Assembly: GCA_020080175.1 (NCBI GenBank)
Contig: JAGHQL010000247.1
Location: 1 to 28,680, forward strand
Origin: Glutinoglossum americanum
Lineage: Eukaryota; Ascomycota; Geoglossomycetes; Geoglossales; Geoglossaceae
Length of the DNA stretch: 28,680 bases
Direction of reading: 5' to 3'
Every line of letters starts with the position of its first letter. The first letter of the stretch is position 1. Position numbers and translations under genes: made by a program. A model generated the notes under the pieces. It was not told where the DNA came from, did no database searches, and saw only the letters and a list, made by a program, of their open reading frames with translations. This document shows, in pieces, positions 8,729-20,469 of this stretch.

Positions 8729-11130
8729 TCATCCAGGCCCAGATTCCCCACCAGCTTTAACGTCGCCGCCAGTCTTGCCCTCATTATTAAAGAAGTCTGT
8801 TAGCGTCACGATAATGTAGTTCCAGATTTTCTTTAATCGATTTTCCTCCTTCTCTATTTCATCCATCTGGTTCTTCTCATCCTCAGCTGCAGGTGTCGGA
8901 ATATCATCACTTGGATTATCAACTCCTATGGGCTTTGAAATCTCAGTTGGCAGAGAAGTTGTTTCAATCGGCTGTAGCTGTGTTGAAGCACTAGCGGGAT
9001 CTTCCTGGTCATTGCCGTCGCCGCCTGTAGAGGGAAAAGGGTCTGGTGGAGTCTCAAGTGGTAGGGAATCCGGGTCAGAATGGAGGCCAATAGGCTTGAG
9101 GGGAAGCCGCAGAGTTCCATTATTGGGCCGTGGCGTTATGAAAAGAGAGTCGCAGACGATGTTATATACCTCTATGTTTTCTATCCGAGAGTAAGCGATC
9201 AGTCCTGACGTCTCGGAGAATACGCAAGTGGGAAAAGAGGCTTCGACTTACGAAAAACGTCTACCCGACTATTTGGTTTGTGCGGAAACGCTGGGCCTCT
9301 TGCGATAAATATAGCTCTCATGAGAGGGTGCTCGTGGTCATATCCGTGTAAACCCTTCGGATCATATTCCCTGCCTGTCGCCTTCGCCTCCTTAATATCA
9401 AACTCCTTTTTCGTGACAATTGCCCACCCGGTCTCGGGAACAATCCATAGGGGCGCTATTCGTTTGTTCTTCGAGAAGTGGTACCTTTCAGGCATATCCC
9501 GGTCCCTCAGATAGACTTCAAAATGTTCACTCATTGGCGAGGGCTCCTTAAGTTTATCGTAAAGCGCCGGAAGCTGGTTCGGGTCTTTCGGTCGCAGCCC
9601 GTACAGCGGCCAACCATCGGTATGCTCAATTTGATCTATGTCAATTAGGTCTTCTAGCTGGATTAGCCTGTCGGTTGACGTTGTGGCCATGCCGTGGTCG
9701 GATACGACGACAACATTAACGACGTCCGTAAGGTTTCTGGCCTGAAGGCCAGAAAAGAGGTCATTTAGCATTTGGTCGACATCGCTGATAGTTGTTTGAA
9801 TCTCTGTACTGTTGGGGCCATATTTATGCCCGTCAGAATCAACCACCGGTACATAAACCGCAATAAACTGCGGCCTTTCATCACCAACTGAGGTGCCCCC
9901 ATCACCAGGACCTGGAATATCTATAAACCCCAAGATTCTATCCACCTTCCTCGATAGTAACTCCGAGCCATCATAGCTATCGACAAATGTCGGCTCGACC
10001 CCACCGATGTGTGCCTCTGATCCAGGCCACATATGGATTGCAGTCTTAACCCCTGCATTTTCAGCGGTTGCCCATAGTGGCTCCCCGCCCCACCACTTCG
10101 GTAGCATGCTCACGGATCGGTCAACGTAATAGAACTCCTGCTGGAAGTCGGGATCCCAGAAGGAATTCCCTACGATTCCGTGACTCTCGGGATATAAACC
10201 TAAAATTAAATCCAGACTGTTAGCTGGTTACCCGTGACCCAATCTTCGTGTTGCATGGCCTACCAGTAACTAGAGTGTAGTGGTTTGGAAATGTAACGCT
10301 TGGGAAGCTGGGAGTCATATATCTCGGTGAAATTCCTTGAGCTATGAGTAAATTGAGGGTAGGTGTGAGACCTCTATTAAGGAAATCGGCTCTGAACCCA
10401 TCGAGTGAGATGAGAATCGTGGTTGGGCGGAAATTCGATGTACCGTTGTTGAGAAGCTTCATTGATCCATGGCCACGTTGTAAACGGTTTCGAGAAACTT
10501 GGTATGCACCGAGCAGGAAAATGAGGAAGACAGTGATAGCAGTCACATGGACCAGGGCATATTTGCAGCGCCGTGAAGACCGCGACTTAACTCCATTAGC
10601 AGTGAACATAGTACAAGCTCTATGGGTGTTAGGGTGCCCACCTCCCGCACGTCAAGGTTTCTGAGCTTCTGTCTATCAATATCGGATAACTGTTCGGACG
10701 ATTCAGAGCCAGTATCGCTTCCCAGCCCTCCCTCCTCCATCTCGATCATGAACTCTTGTTCTTCTCCTCTACTTATCCCCTTATCCCTCCGCTTCTGTCT
10801 CTTCATCGCCTTCCTCTTTTCCCTTTTCTGTTTCCGGCGTTCACGCTTCCCAACCACGACTTTACTACTATTGCTAATGCTGAAGATCCTACGAAACCCA
10901 TCGCCCGCCCCGCCGCTAGCTAGGAGTTTCTCACGTTCATCTTCCTCCTCAAGTACAGTCCTGTCGTGTTCGGCTATCTCAAGAGAAGTCCGAGCCCCAT
11001 GGATAACCTCATCGTCCTCGGAATCAGAGTCCTGGTTGGATACAGACCGCAGCGACGAAGCATCATCCTTGTGGGTAGAGGGCGACAGAAGAGGGGCTCT
11101 TGGGTGATCTTCTCGCTTTGAGGGACGCAT
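8729..11130 (-). CDS. Type I phosphodiesterase/nucleotide pyrophosphatase (ENPP-like), type II membrane protein
   Basis: Four exons: 11130-10642, 10585-10264, 10199-9252 and 9180-8729, giving 736 aa, with introns of 56, 64 and 71 bp. The family hydrolyses phosphodiester and pyrophosphate bonds of extracellular nucleotides using two zinc ions; yeast Npp1/Npp2 serve phosphate scavenging. A cytosolic N-terminus of about 170 residues contains an acidic/Ser part and a dense Lys/Arg block (KRERRKQKREKRKAMKRQKR). A single helix follows (about 173-191), then the lumenal or extracellular catalytic domain: SLDGFRADF (metal Asp about 225), PSFPSVTFPNH (nucleophile Thr about 261), LVTGLYPESHGIVGN across intron 2, DSDGHKYGPNS (about 391), SDHGM (about 438) and HGYDHEHP (about 555-562). 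All expected metal ligands appear present. QNIEVYNIVCDSL and NNGTLRLPL follow intron 3. The tail is Pro/Glu-rich. The end of exon 1 could be 10642 or 10651; both keep phase. Confidence 0.9.
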
Positions 11131-11536
11131 GTTAGAGCGAAAGAGCGGAGGCTTTGCTTGACTATTCAGGAGGACGCCGTCCTCGCATTTGTGATTGATG
11201 AAAAGGCTGGCGGCTTATTTTAACGATCGCGTATTGAAGTCTGCAGCTTAAGAGCCTCCAAGTGAAAGTTCCTACAGATTTTGGGATCTGAGAAGAATGC
11301 TTAGGTGTTCCCTTCTAGGATTAATCGTGAGTTCCAACTTCGAATCGGCTCACATTGTGGTGTTTCGGGGGTGTCTTAAATTAGGCGCAGAATCCATCGC
11401 ATCCCATCTCGGCAGAGCCCTGCACTGCTGAGTCAGAAGTTTAAGTCTAGACAGCTATCTAATTATCTTCAGTAAAAGAATGAGCATCAAAACTCTTAAC
11501 AGTGGGCAAGCTACACTTGCGGAAGACAAAATATGG
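11131..11536. other. Intergenic: upstream of the phosphodiesterase gene
   Basis: About 400 bp between the start of the phosphodiesterase gene and the 3' end of the acyltransferase gene. No gene or clear motif was seen. Confidence 0.5.
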
Positions 11537-12695
11537 CTATAAGGGCCCACACATATCTTTCCATGGTATCTGCGTTAGACCGCGAGGAATAGATGTCGTC
11601 TCCACAACCCAAGTCGCTAGAGCAATCTCGAACAACCATGCCATTCCCATCCTCAACCATGATTTCCTGTGGCCCCAGATAGCGACCTCACATACTGTTG
11701 CAATACCATTGAAAACGAAGAACAAACCTATTCGAGCCAGACTCATGACCGGGAGCAACGGCTGCATAGCAAAAACATGGAACGCACCCATTGTAGTAAA
11801 CGCCGCTACGACCCCGACTGATTTCGCCACTGAGGTTGGAGCCCCTATACGGACAAGGAATCTCCGAGTGGGGGAATAGCCTAGGCTTGTCACTGGTGAA
11901 GTAAAGACCTTGTGCCAAGTCTCGCTCCAGAATCCGGAAATACTATCGGCCCTATACAAAGGGCCAAACAAAGCTGGAGACGACTGATATCGTAGCATCA
12001 ATTCGAGAGAAGTCCAGATGATGTAAATTGCAAGAAGAACTAAGCCAGAAATGAGGATGTTATCGCAATTGTAACATGAAATACGAGGCAAAAGGTATTT
12101 TAGAACTACCTTCAAACGCTAATACCATGGGATAATCCTGAGGCAGTGACTGGAGAACGGCAAATGCTCCGATATGTATGGCAAGCTGCAAGGGCTCCGA
12201 AAACCCCCCGGAAATTCGAATATGGTTTGGGTCAAAAGACTCGTATCGAAGCTCAGTGAGCAGCATCAAAGAAACGATCCGTGAGGAAGGGACTGGAGAT
12301 GCGGTGTATCGAGGAGGCCGGTGACGGCGGGCGAAAAGATCCATTGCCTTCAAAATCCCCGTCTCGACTAGATGAAAGACGAGCGCGTCAGTAGACAAGA
12401 TTATTGGGATAGGCGGGGGCTCCTCACTTGCAAAAAGCTGTAAGCTACGAAACGGGCCACACCGCACCGGAGTAATCCACGAGCAGGCTATGAAGCCCGC
12501 GACTGACAAGAAAGTGAAAACAGCATGGCTTAAGCGGCGGTTGCGGATGAGAGAATATATTGCCAAGTAGAGGAGCGTTGTTGGAACAAGTAGAAGCACA
12601 ACAGCCCGAGGAAATTCCGCAATAAGCCGCTTGAAAGGTGGAGGGATGGTGGCCAGGCGCATTTGCGTCAATGTATTTGCCAGTATTGGATCCAT
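11537..12695 (-). CDS. Wax-synthase-domain membrane acyltransferase
   Basis: Two exons: 12695-12110 and 12039-11537, giving 362 aa. The 70-bp intron has donor GTAGTT and acceptor CTTAG, and the join reads VLAFE/VLLAIYIIWTSLE. It is a polytopic membrane protein with about seven or eight helices. The C-terminal half carries the fungal wax-synthase domain signature: LFGPLYRADSISGFWSETWH (the FW..RWH motif, here FWSETWH) and a later conserved His in a helix (TTMGAFHVFAM). Related fungal proteins transfer acetyl or longer acyl groups to alcohols, including terpenoid and sterol acceptors; the acceptor here cannot be read from sequence. It diverges from the PXP1-type gene across a 316-bp promoter. 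No prenyltransferase, cyclase or P450 is nearby, so a terpenoid cluster is not supported. Confidence 0.72.
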
Positions 12696-13011
12696 TTGGT
12701 TTTCATGTTGATTATGGATTGTAGACTCCTACGGACCAATACTTATCTGATGGCGGATGGGGAGGATAAAGGCTGACTACAAAGGCTGACGACGGCTGAC
12801 AGATACTGACATACGTCGCACAACAAAACGCCGATGTGCAGTGGGCTCCCTTCCCCGGCTAATTCTCGACGATCTCGGCAAACTGTCAGCGACATCTCTC
12901 CCAAACGGTATTGCGTCATACATCTCGATCCCATCCGGAATTTTTACGGATGGCAATTCACCATTCTGACTGAGTGTCCAATGCCACTAGACAGACCTTG
13001 CCTGTGCCAAA
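12696..13011. promoter_or_regulatory. Divergent promoter of the acyltransferase and PXP1-type genes
   Basis: The 316 bp separate two start codons facing away from each other. They contain CCAAT (12736-12740), a GATA-type TTATCT (about 12742-12747) and three copies of GGCTGAC (12771-12777, 12784-12790, 12794-12800), followed by another TGAC. These are motif matches only. Confidence 0.5.
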
Positions 13012-15029
13012 ATGCCTTCCCTGACAGGCGCGCAAATCATCGCTCGTACCCTGGGCGATCTTGACGTGAACGTGGTCTTCGGCATTGTGGGCATCCCGGT
13101 AGTTGAAATCGCCGAGGAAGCCCTCAACTTAGGCATCAAGTACATCGGCTTTAGGAACGAACAGGCAGCGTCCTATGCAGCTAGTGCCTATGGATATCTG
13201 ACTGGCAGACCGGGGGTATGCTTGGTGGTCGGTGGACCTGGAGTTTTACACGCCATCGCCGGGGTACGTTGGCCAACACACTATCAGCTCCCGCCGTTGC
13301 CGAGCCTACGGTCACATTGCGCTCTAGCGTTGTCGGATCTAGAGTTTTTCAGGAATTGAACTGATGACGCTGGTAACTAGGTCGGGAACTCCTTCGCCAA
13401 TGCATTCCCTCTCCTCCTACTTGCCGGTTCCAGCGAATCCCACCTGACGTCCCGAGGCGCCTTTCAGGAGCTGGATGCCATATCCCTGTTGACTCCTCAT
13501 ACTAAACTATCTCTTCGCCCAGCGAGTCCTGACTTGATTCCGCCTGCGATAGCTAACGCTTACCGAAGCTCATTCTATGGACGACCGGGCACAGGTTTCG
13601 TGGATTTTCCTGCGGATTTAATCCAAGGGGTGTTTGGTGAACAGGATGGGATACCAAACGCCAAAAATGTCGCCCTTCCCCCGAAAGGGGGAGCGGAGAA
13701 GGATAGGATACTAGAGGCTGTACGGCTTTTGAAGGGCGCAAAGGCGCCGCTTGTTGTTGTTGGGAAGGGGTCGGCGTACGCAAAGGGCGAAGTCATGATT
13801 AGGGAACTGATTGAGAAGTACGACCCTGTAAATCCCCCGACATACCCTTTCGCTGACCAAGGGTCATAGGACATCGATCCATTTCCTACCAACACCAATG
13901 GGAAAAGGTGTTCTGCCTGATAGCCACCCAAGCAATGCCGCCTCAGCCCGCTCAACAGCTCTCAAACTTGCAGACGTGGTCCTTGTCCTCGGCGCTCGAC
14001 TAAATTGGATCCTGCACTTCGGTGAGGCTCCAAAATGGAACCCAAACGCCCGGATTATTCAAGTGGATATATCTCACGACGAAATCGGACGTAACCAAGG
14101 TGATGCCTCACTGGGTCTCGTGGGCGACATCGCAGTTATAACTGAGCAACTACTTGATGCTTTAAACGGCTGGCGATGGGATACCCGAGTGTCAGACTAC
14201 ACACAGCGCATATCAGAAAGCAAGCGAAAGAATGAAGCCATGGCCGCTTCAAAAGCTAAGGTCGACAAATTACCAATGACTTATGAGCGTTCTTTCTCTA
14301 TCATCAAAACCGTCTTAGACCGACTCTCCCCGCCGCATGAAGGCGGCATTGTATACGTCAGTGAAGGCGCAAACACAATGGACATTTCCCGCTCCATCTT
14401 CTCCGTCGAACACCCACGTCTCCGTCTCGACGCAGGTACCTACGCGACCATGGGCATCGGGATGGGCTATGCCATCGCCGCTCACGCAGCCTATAACAAC
14501 AGCAAATTTCCCCTCTCCACCAAGAAGAAAATCGTCGCCCTAGAAGGCGACTCTGCATTCGGCTTCTCCGCGATGGAGGTCGAGACTATGGCGCGCTACC
14601 AGATGGATGTTCTAATCTTTGTCATCAACAACGGGGGCGTCTACCATGGTGACTCTGCAGATGGCGACGAGTGGCTGAAGCTGCAACGGGCGACCGCAGA
14701 AGGAAGCACATATAAGGGGGGAGGCTTAAGATCTTGGAGTCTAGGGTGGGAGGTTGGGTATGAGAAGATTGCGGAGGCTTGTGGGGGAAAGGGGTTTCTT
14801 GTGAGGACTCCAAAGGAGCTTGAGAGGGCGACGGAGGAGGGGTTTAGAGCAAATGTGCCGGTTGTTGTGAATGTGATTATTGAGGCGGGGCAGTCGACGA
14901 AGCTGGTAAGATCCTCTGGTACTACCTCCCTCGGATAGGAGGAATTGATGACTAACTCCCTCTCGCAAACAGGAATTCGGATGGCAAGCCAGCACTAAGA
15001 AGCCCACAGCGTCTCCTGCGAAGTTATAG
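13012..15029 (+). CDS. PXP1: Peroxisomal thiamine-diphosphate enzyme, 2-hydroxyacyl-CoA lyase/oxalyl-CoA decarboxylase type
   Basis: Four exons: 13012-13263, 13381-13817, 13870-14905 and 14973-15029, giving 593 aa, with introns of 117, 52 and 67 bp. The family uses ThDP and Mg to cleave 2-hydroxyacyl-CoA or decarboxylate oxalyl-CoA; yeast Pxp1 is a peroxisomal member. The N-terminal PYR domain has the ThDP-activating Glu in [11 protein letters not shown] (about Glu50) and a [11 protein letters not shown] block. The middle domain contains [12 protein letters not shown] across intron 2. The C-terminal PP domain has [15 protein letters not shown] (about 455) through NNGG (about 483), the HACL form (GDS) of the GDG...NN motif. 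The last 19 codons form a separate exon ending SPAKL, a canonical PTS1 (AKL). Splicing of intron 2 inside GAG AA|G restores [12 protein letters not shown]. Lyase versus decarboxylase cannot be decided from sequence; the HACL-like motif favours lyase. Confidence 0.92.
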
Positions 15030-15084
15030 GTTCGACGCTTCGCACTCGTAGATAGGTTTGTGAGCACCATATAGAGCATGTTAG

Positions 15085-15090
15085 AATAAA
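15085..15090 (+). terminator. AATAAA polyadenylation signal after the PXP1-type gene
   Basis: A canonical AATAAA lies 56 nt past the stop codon. Placement and motif fit a poly(A) signal. Confidence 0.55.
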
Positions 15091-15719
15091 ACCGCACTTA
15101 CATCACCGGGTTCGTCCGGTTGAACGTGAGGTACACCTTAGCTTAATTCATGCGCCCTTTGACGCGAGGTATGCCCTCTGAGCACGGTAATCCCCCCATA
15201 CAAAAGCCAAGTTTCCACACGCAACAGAAATGACAGCCCATCTCTCTCTCCCCAGGGGCACAGCAGGGCTCATTGCGCTGAGAGTTGCGGTGGAACCCTA
15301 ACCCCTCCGTGCCTCTCTAGTCGCGTCATCGAGAACGCGCCGCGCTGCGCACGTTGTACCGTGTTATGCCACGCCCCCCCCCCATATACACACCACAAAC
15401 AAAAATCACGCTGCTTACACCGATATGTGTATAACGAAATGAAAAGCGGCTAAACTAGTAAGGGAATTTCGGAATATTCGGCGGCAATCTATGGCGGAGG
15501 ACGTAGAGGGAGGAATTTGGGCCAGCGAGAGGTGGGTTGGTTTTTGAGCGGAGTAGGTGGTGTGGCGCTTAGGGGAACTTGGGGGGAGAGTATGAGATTC
15601 GGGATAGCTTTCCCCACCCCAATACATAAGTCGCCTTCTTTGCGGAGAGGAGAGGCTATCTACAAAACGGGAGGCGAGCGTGACGGAGAGAGCCCATTCC
15701 CTAGAGGGGTATTTTGAAA

Positions 15720-15758
15720 TAAAAAAAAAAAAATTTATTTAGCATCCCGAACGGGATG
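15720..15758 (-). terminator. PEX6 3'-end signals: hairpin, AATAAA and T run
   Basis: Reading on the minus strand, about 47 nt after the PEX6 stop there is an inverted repeat CATCCCG/CGGGATG (15743-15758). AATAAA follows (15739-15734), then a run of Ts. AATAAA plus a U-rich tract is the expected cleavage and polyadenylation context; the hairpin is an extra. Confidence 0.6.
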
Positions 15759-15804
15759 AAAAAGAGGATATATCTAAGAAGAACAAAAAAAATGGCGGCT
15801 AAGT

Positions 15805-18800
15805 TTATCCGCCATACAATTCCTCCCCATCATTCTGAGAAGGGTCTTCAAACACACCCACGCCCCCGCCCTCGTCTCTCACAACGCCTTTACCCTTCCC
15901 TTTCTCCGGTCCACTATATGCTGCAGCGACTCCGTTGAGCGTTAGATGTTCAGTGCGGATGATATGGTCATCTTCATCATCGTCGTCGCCGTCATCGTCA
16001 CGATAGCCACCTTCTTCGTCATTGGCCTGATAGTCGCTAATATCGCCGTCAGGGGTATCCCAGCCAGATACTGGAGCCTTGGCTTTGCCTTTACGGATTG
16101 AAGCTCTGCTCTTGCCGTTGACCCTTGGCTCTGATGAAACGCTCTCAATGATTCTTGGAGGAGGCTGGGTTGAGGTCGGGGAAGTTGGAGGGCGTTTCAC
16201 CGCTTCTTTCTCATCGGTGGCCTCGAAGGTCCTTCGGACTCGGTCGTAGTGCTCTAGCTCTTTCGCACTACATTATCGAAGAGGTTAGGCCCAGAAATGA
16301 AATCGCAAATATTAGCGGATTTAGGGTACGCACCTCACACTCCCAACGAGTTCCCTCTTGGCCTCAAAGAAATCTGCTTCGGTAACCATAACTGCCGTGT
16401 CTTCCGTAGTGGCCAGATGATCGAAGAAATATGCTGTTGTGACTGGCCCAGAGGGAAGAGCTTTAATTTTTCTATCGACGGCATTTGCCTGCCTGGTAAT
16501 CGCCTTCAACATAGCATCGGAGCACAACGCGTAAAGATCCGCACCTGTGTAAGTGAAGGGAAGGGACTCGGAAATTCGTCGAAGTGACAGGGCTGGATGT
16601 AACGCGAACCTAGGATACAGTGAGCAATAGTGAGAGAGGGAGTGTGTGTATCGAAATGGGGAGCTGCGTACTTCCTGGTAAGAGCCTCTAGGATTGTGAG
16701 CTGTTTCTCATGCGTGTCCGAAACTCCAAGGTAAAGCATCTTATCGAAACGTCCGGGCCGTAGGAGGGCTTGATCTAACAAATCTGGTCGATTGGTAGCA
16801 CCAATTACGAAGACCCCTCCAGCACCTTCCTCCCCATCGCTCATGCCATCGAGCTCAGCCAGAAGCTGACTAACTATACGATCCATTACGCCTCCACTGT
16901 CTCCCTGGTTTCCTCTCTTTGGTGCCACTGAGTCCAACTCATCAAAAAACACAACACAAGGCCTTGCGTCTCGAGCCCGCTGGAACACGCGCCGTACGTT
17001 GGCCTCCGACTCTCCGATATACATATTCAGCAACTCCGGACCTTTGACGGAGAAGAAGTTCAGAGAAAATTCTGTGGCAATTGCTTTTGCTAGGAGTGTC
17101 TTCCCGGTTCCAGGTGGGCCATAAAACAGAATACCACTGCGTTTTTTCATACCCTTCGCAAAAAGCTCAGGGCGTTCAAGAGGGAGCTGAATTGTTTCCA
17201 TAACTGCATCTTTCACATTGGTTAGACCGCCCACATCATCCCAGCTAACGTTAGGTATCTTGGGTGCTCCGATAGCATCGGCAAAGTTCTTGCGTGCGTG
17301 GTCGACAGCTGTGTCAAAATCCGCTTTTGTGATACAACGACTGGCTTCACCTCCGGAGATCAGAACATCTCTCACAGTCACTTCCACATCTGTCTGTTTC
17401 TTGTCTGCGCTATTAGCCACCGTTTCAATCCTCCTAGTTCTCGCGATTATAGCTCGATCGACGACATCCACTAAATCGCCAGCGACCAGGGCTGCTGTCT
17501 TTACCGCCACAGATGCCAAGTCCACGTCCGAGGCGATCTGCATACATTTATCTTCAATTATATTCCTTAGAATACCCTCCCGCTCTCCTTCATCTGGTGC
17601 GGACATCTCTAATTCATGAGTGAAAAGACTCCGCACACCTTCAGGAACTTTTTCGATCTCCGTCGTCGTCGCAATGAAGACCCGTGATTCCGCAACCACA
17701 TCTCTAAGAGCCGATACCATCCTATCAGCGGTCAAGGCTTCGATATGACGGACGAGAAGTGCACAGAACTGGGGCCCACAGCTCATGGCTCTCTCACACC
17801 TAGCTTTGAGGAATGCCTCAGTCTTGACGTCCCCACCGCCAGCACCACCATCTGTTAGGATATCATAAGCATCTATGGGAAAGGTATGAATTCCAAGATC
17901 AGCACAGGCGCGAGCCGCTACTGTAGCTTTGCCGATATTACGCTGAGTAGAGATCAGGAGTATAGCAATAGGCTGTAACTCCAGGTGAATAGCACGTGGG
18001 CTCGTTGCTACAGATATAAGTTCCCGTAGCCGTCGTCTTAGGGGCGTCGAATGCGGTCGGGGCATCTCCAACATGCTGTCCCGCACCGCCACTCCTACAC
18101 TATCCCTTGGTAATTGCCTGAGACCAAGATGGTATTCCCACGGGTTCCCGAGAGTACCTAGCGTCTTTGATTTCACACTGCCAGCCTGCACAACTCTTGT
18201 GCTAGTCGGGTCAATTGCGATAGTCTCTCCCCAAACATCCTCTTCCTCAGAACCCTTGATAGCCTCTGACCCATCAACCACAACATTACCAACCTTGAAC
18301 CAAGCCACACCAGTTTTCCTCGGTACATTTCCCGTACGACCTTCATCAACAACACAAGGCGAGTCCGAGAGAAACTCATCTTCTGTCGCGTCATCATCAG
18401 GACCTTTAGAAACTTGATATAGCGTCCTTCCTAAGGTCTCATCAAAGCTAACGCCGATCCAGTCATTGGCCTTGACAATCCTTCGTTTCCGTTCTAAAAA
18501 TTGCTTTAAGCCAATAAGGATACTAGGCTGAAGTGTTCGGTCTGTTGATAATGGCGTAGACATCTTCAATAGAGTGACTTCTTTTGCAAACGGCGGATGT
18601 GAGGTACTAGATGTTCGATCTCGTTTTATCTTCAGGGGGTGTGACGGAGTCTGCACGTGGTGCAGGGGTGCTCCTGGGGCTAGTGGTGAAAGCCGGAGGT
18701 GCGTCGGCGAGTCTAGGTTAGCAAGAAGAAGCGGGGATAAATAGACTCTAGGCGTATCTCTCGGAGTGGCCAGGGATTCAGTATCATTCCTTTGCCTCAG

Positions 18801-20469
18801 TGTTCTTCTCGCCGACCCTAGCCGCTTGCTCGAATAACTTTCAGGTATTCCGTAAACTTTCGCTGCCCTCCACTCCCTATTCTGTTCTTGAGCGTCTTCA
18901 AACGCACTTAGACCCCACAACCCCAACGACCCCGAGATGGGTGCGGAGGAACCCTCAATTCTAACCCAATCGCCCGAGAAACACCCGACTTTCACCAAAG
19001 TGCCCACGTCAACAAAAACCCTTGCTTCGTCATCCTCATCGCCCAGGGGTTTTGGATGAAGCAGCGCATCAGGGATTGTATGAAGTAACCCCTGGGCTTT
19101 GAACAAGCTCCCACCAGGGGCGCCAGCGCGAGCTGTGCGGTTTGTGTAGCTTGAGAAAACGGAGCCAGGTGTGTTAACTCCATTAGTCCGCCTTCCCCCA
19201 GTTAAACCGTGAGGAGTTCCAGGCTGAAATGCTGAGAGCACACTCGGAGTTTGTACGGAAAACAGCGGAGTACTAAGGGATATTATGTCGTCGAGAGAGT
19301 CGTCGGATGGATAGTCATTTTCTAAGCTCGAGGCTTCTGACTCCGAGACATCCGTCGCTGGTGCCACATCTCCTTGGTCTTCTGGAGAGGCAGTCACAGG
19401 GCTACTGCCATAGCCCTCATTTGCAGAATAGAATCTGTCATCCGATGTATCTTCCTCTTCCTCCTCAGGAACGCCGTTGACCACATGACGAATTGCCAGA
19501 CCCGGAGTCGTTCGAGATCGGCGTGTATGATGCTGGGTCCAAGTAACAACGATCTTCGTATTAGGGAGGAGTAGGCCTTGAGACACCGGCTCGCAAAAAG
19601 TGACTTTGGCCGGTGGAGGCGGTGCATGAGTGATTGGGTGGGACGGTAACGGGAGCGGTAGTAGATCGCCTACATGGACAACCTTCGGATTCGATATTGC
19701 CTCTCGTATTACCTTCCTCAGGTAAGGGTCATTCGCATTTAGAGGCGACTTATTCTTTGCAGGCAGGTGATCGGTCGGGCTGCCATAAACTGCTGCCTTT
19801 CCCTTGCCTTTGCCCATAGAGGATAATCCGTTCAGCCGAAGTCCACCAAACCCACCGTACATTGAGCCATTGCTCTGATCCAATGTCTTCATTAGGTCTG
19901 AATTTATAGAGACGAAGACTGTATCAAGCCCCAGCGGAACCACATCAAGTACACGAATCTCAATCGTCGTTTTGTTCTTGCCAAGGTTCTTCGTTGGGTT
20001 GAGAGATTCAAATGCCCGAGTAAACGTTTGCAGTGAAAGCGAGGCTGCTGGGAACTGTATCGTGGAGTGTGCTAGATGTTTGTTTTGCGATTGGTCTTGC
20101 GAAGGAGGCCTGACGGGCAGGATGGTCCAGGACGCATCCTCCGTAGATTTGGACGAAAGGGGTGCCCATGGCGATATGGCGACATGACGAACACCCCGTT
20201 CCGCCCCGTCTGAGCTATCACTAACGTAGTTCTCTTCTGTGACGATATACATATAAGCATACTTAAGTCTCGCGAAGGTGAAATAGGGAATAGATACCAT
20301 CTCGTGGTCTTTGCTTTGGGAAGAGTTCCACCCAGAGATCTTCCGACAGGACCCCAATATCGCCTTTGAGCTGCTCATCGAGAAGAAGCCCCGCTGAAAT
20401 GGCAGGTCGATCTAGTCTTCTCCGTCGCCGACGCTTTCGGTGGTGAATATTCGAATGTTGTTCCGCCAT
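15805..20469 (-). CDS. PEX6: Peroxisomal biogenesis AAA-ATPase Pex6
   Basis: Four exons: 20469-20298, 20236-16672, 16609-16334 and 16267-15805, giving 1491 aa, with introns of 61, 62 and 66 bp. With Pex1, Pex6 forms the hexameric motor that pulls ubiquitinated Pex5 from the peroxisome membrane. The N-terminus has a basic run (RKRRRRRRLDRPAIS) and GVLSEDLWVELFP, then HVAISPWAPL after intron 1, as in fungal Pex6. The D1 ATPase (about 800-950) is degenerate: its P-loop position reads STQRNIGKAT and its Walker B lacks the acidic pair (ALLVRHIEAL). D2 is intact: GPPGTGKT (about 1095), VVFFDELDS (about 1149) and GATNRPDLLDQALLRPGRFD. LTRKFALHPALS across intron 2 and SVSAKELEHYDRVR across intron 3 confirm the splices. 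The C-terminal tail is disordered with an Asp-rich run. The ATG at 20469 (MAEQHSN) is preferred; an ORF starting at 20378 is an artefact of reading through intron 1. Confidence 0.96.

Larger units (their letters stand above)
15030..15804. other. Convergent intergenic region between the PXP1-type gene and PEX6
   Basis: About 775 bp between two gene 3' ends. It holds poly(A) signals for both genes, a small ACCGG/CCGGT inverted repeat (about 15105-15120), a C run near 15369 and an A run at about 15720-15733. No further gene was seen. Confidence 0.5.

Noticed and set aside
11537-15029. Secondary-metabolite cluster based on the wax-synthase-type acyltransferase
   Set aside because: No polyketide synthase, peptide synthetase, terpene cyclase, P450 or transporter adjoins it; neighbours are housekeeping-type genes.
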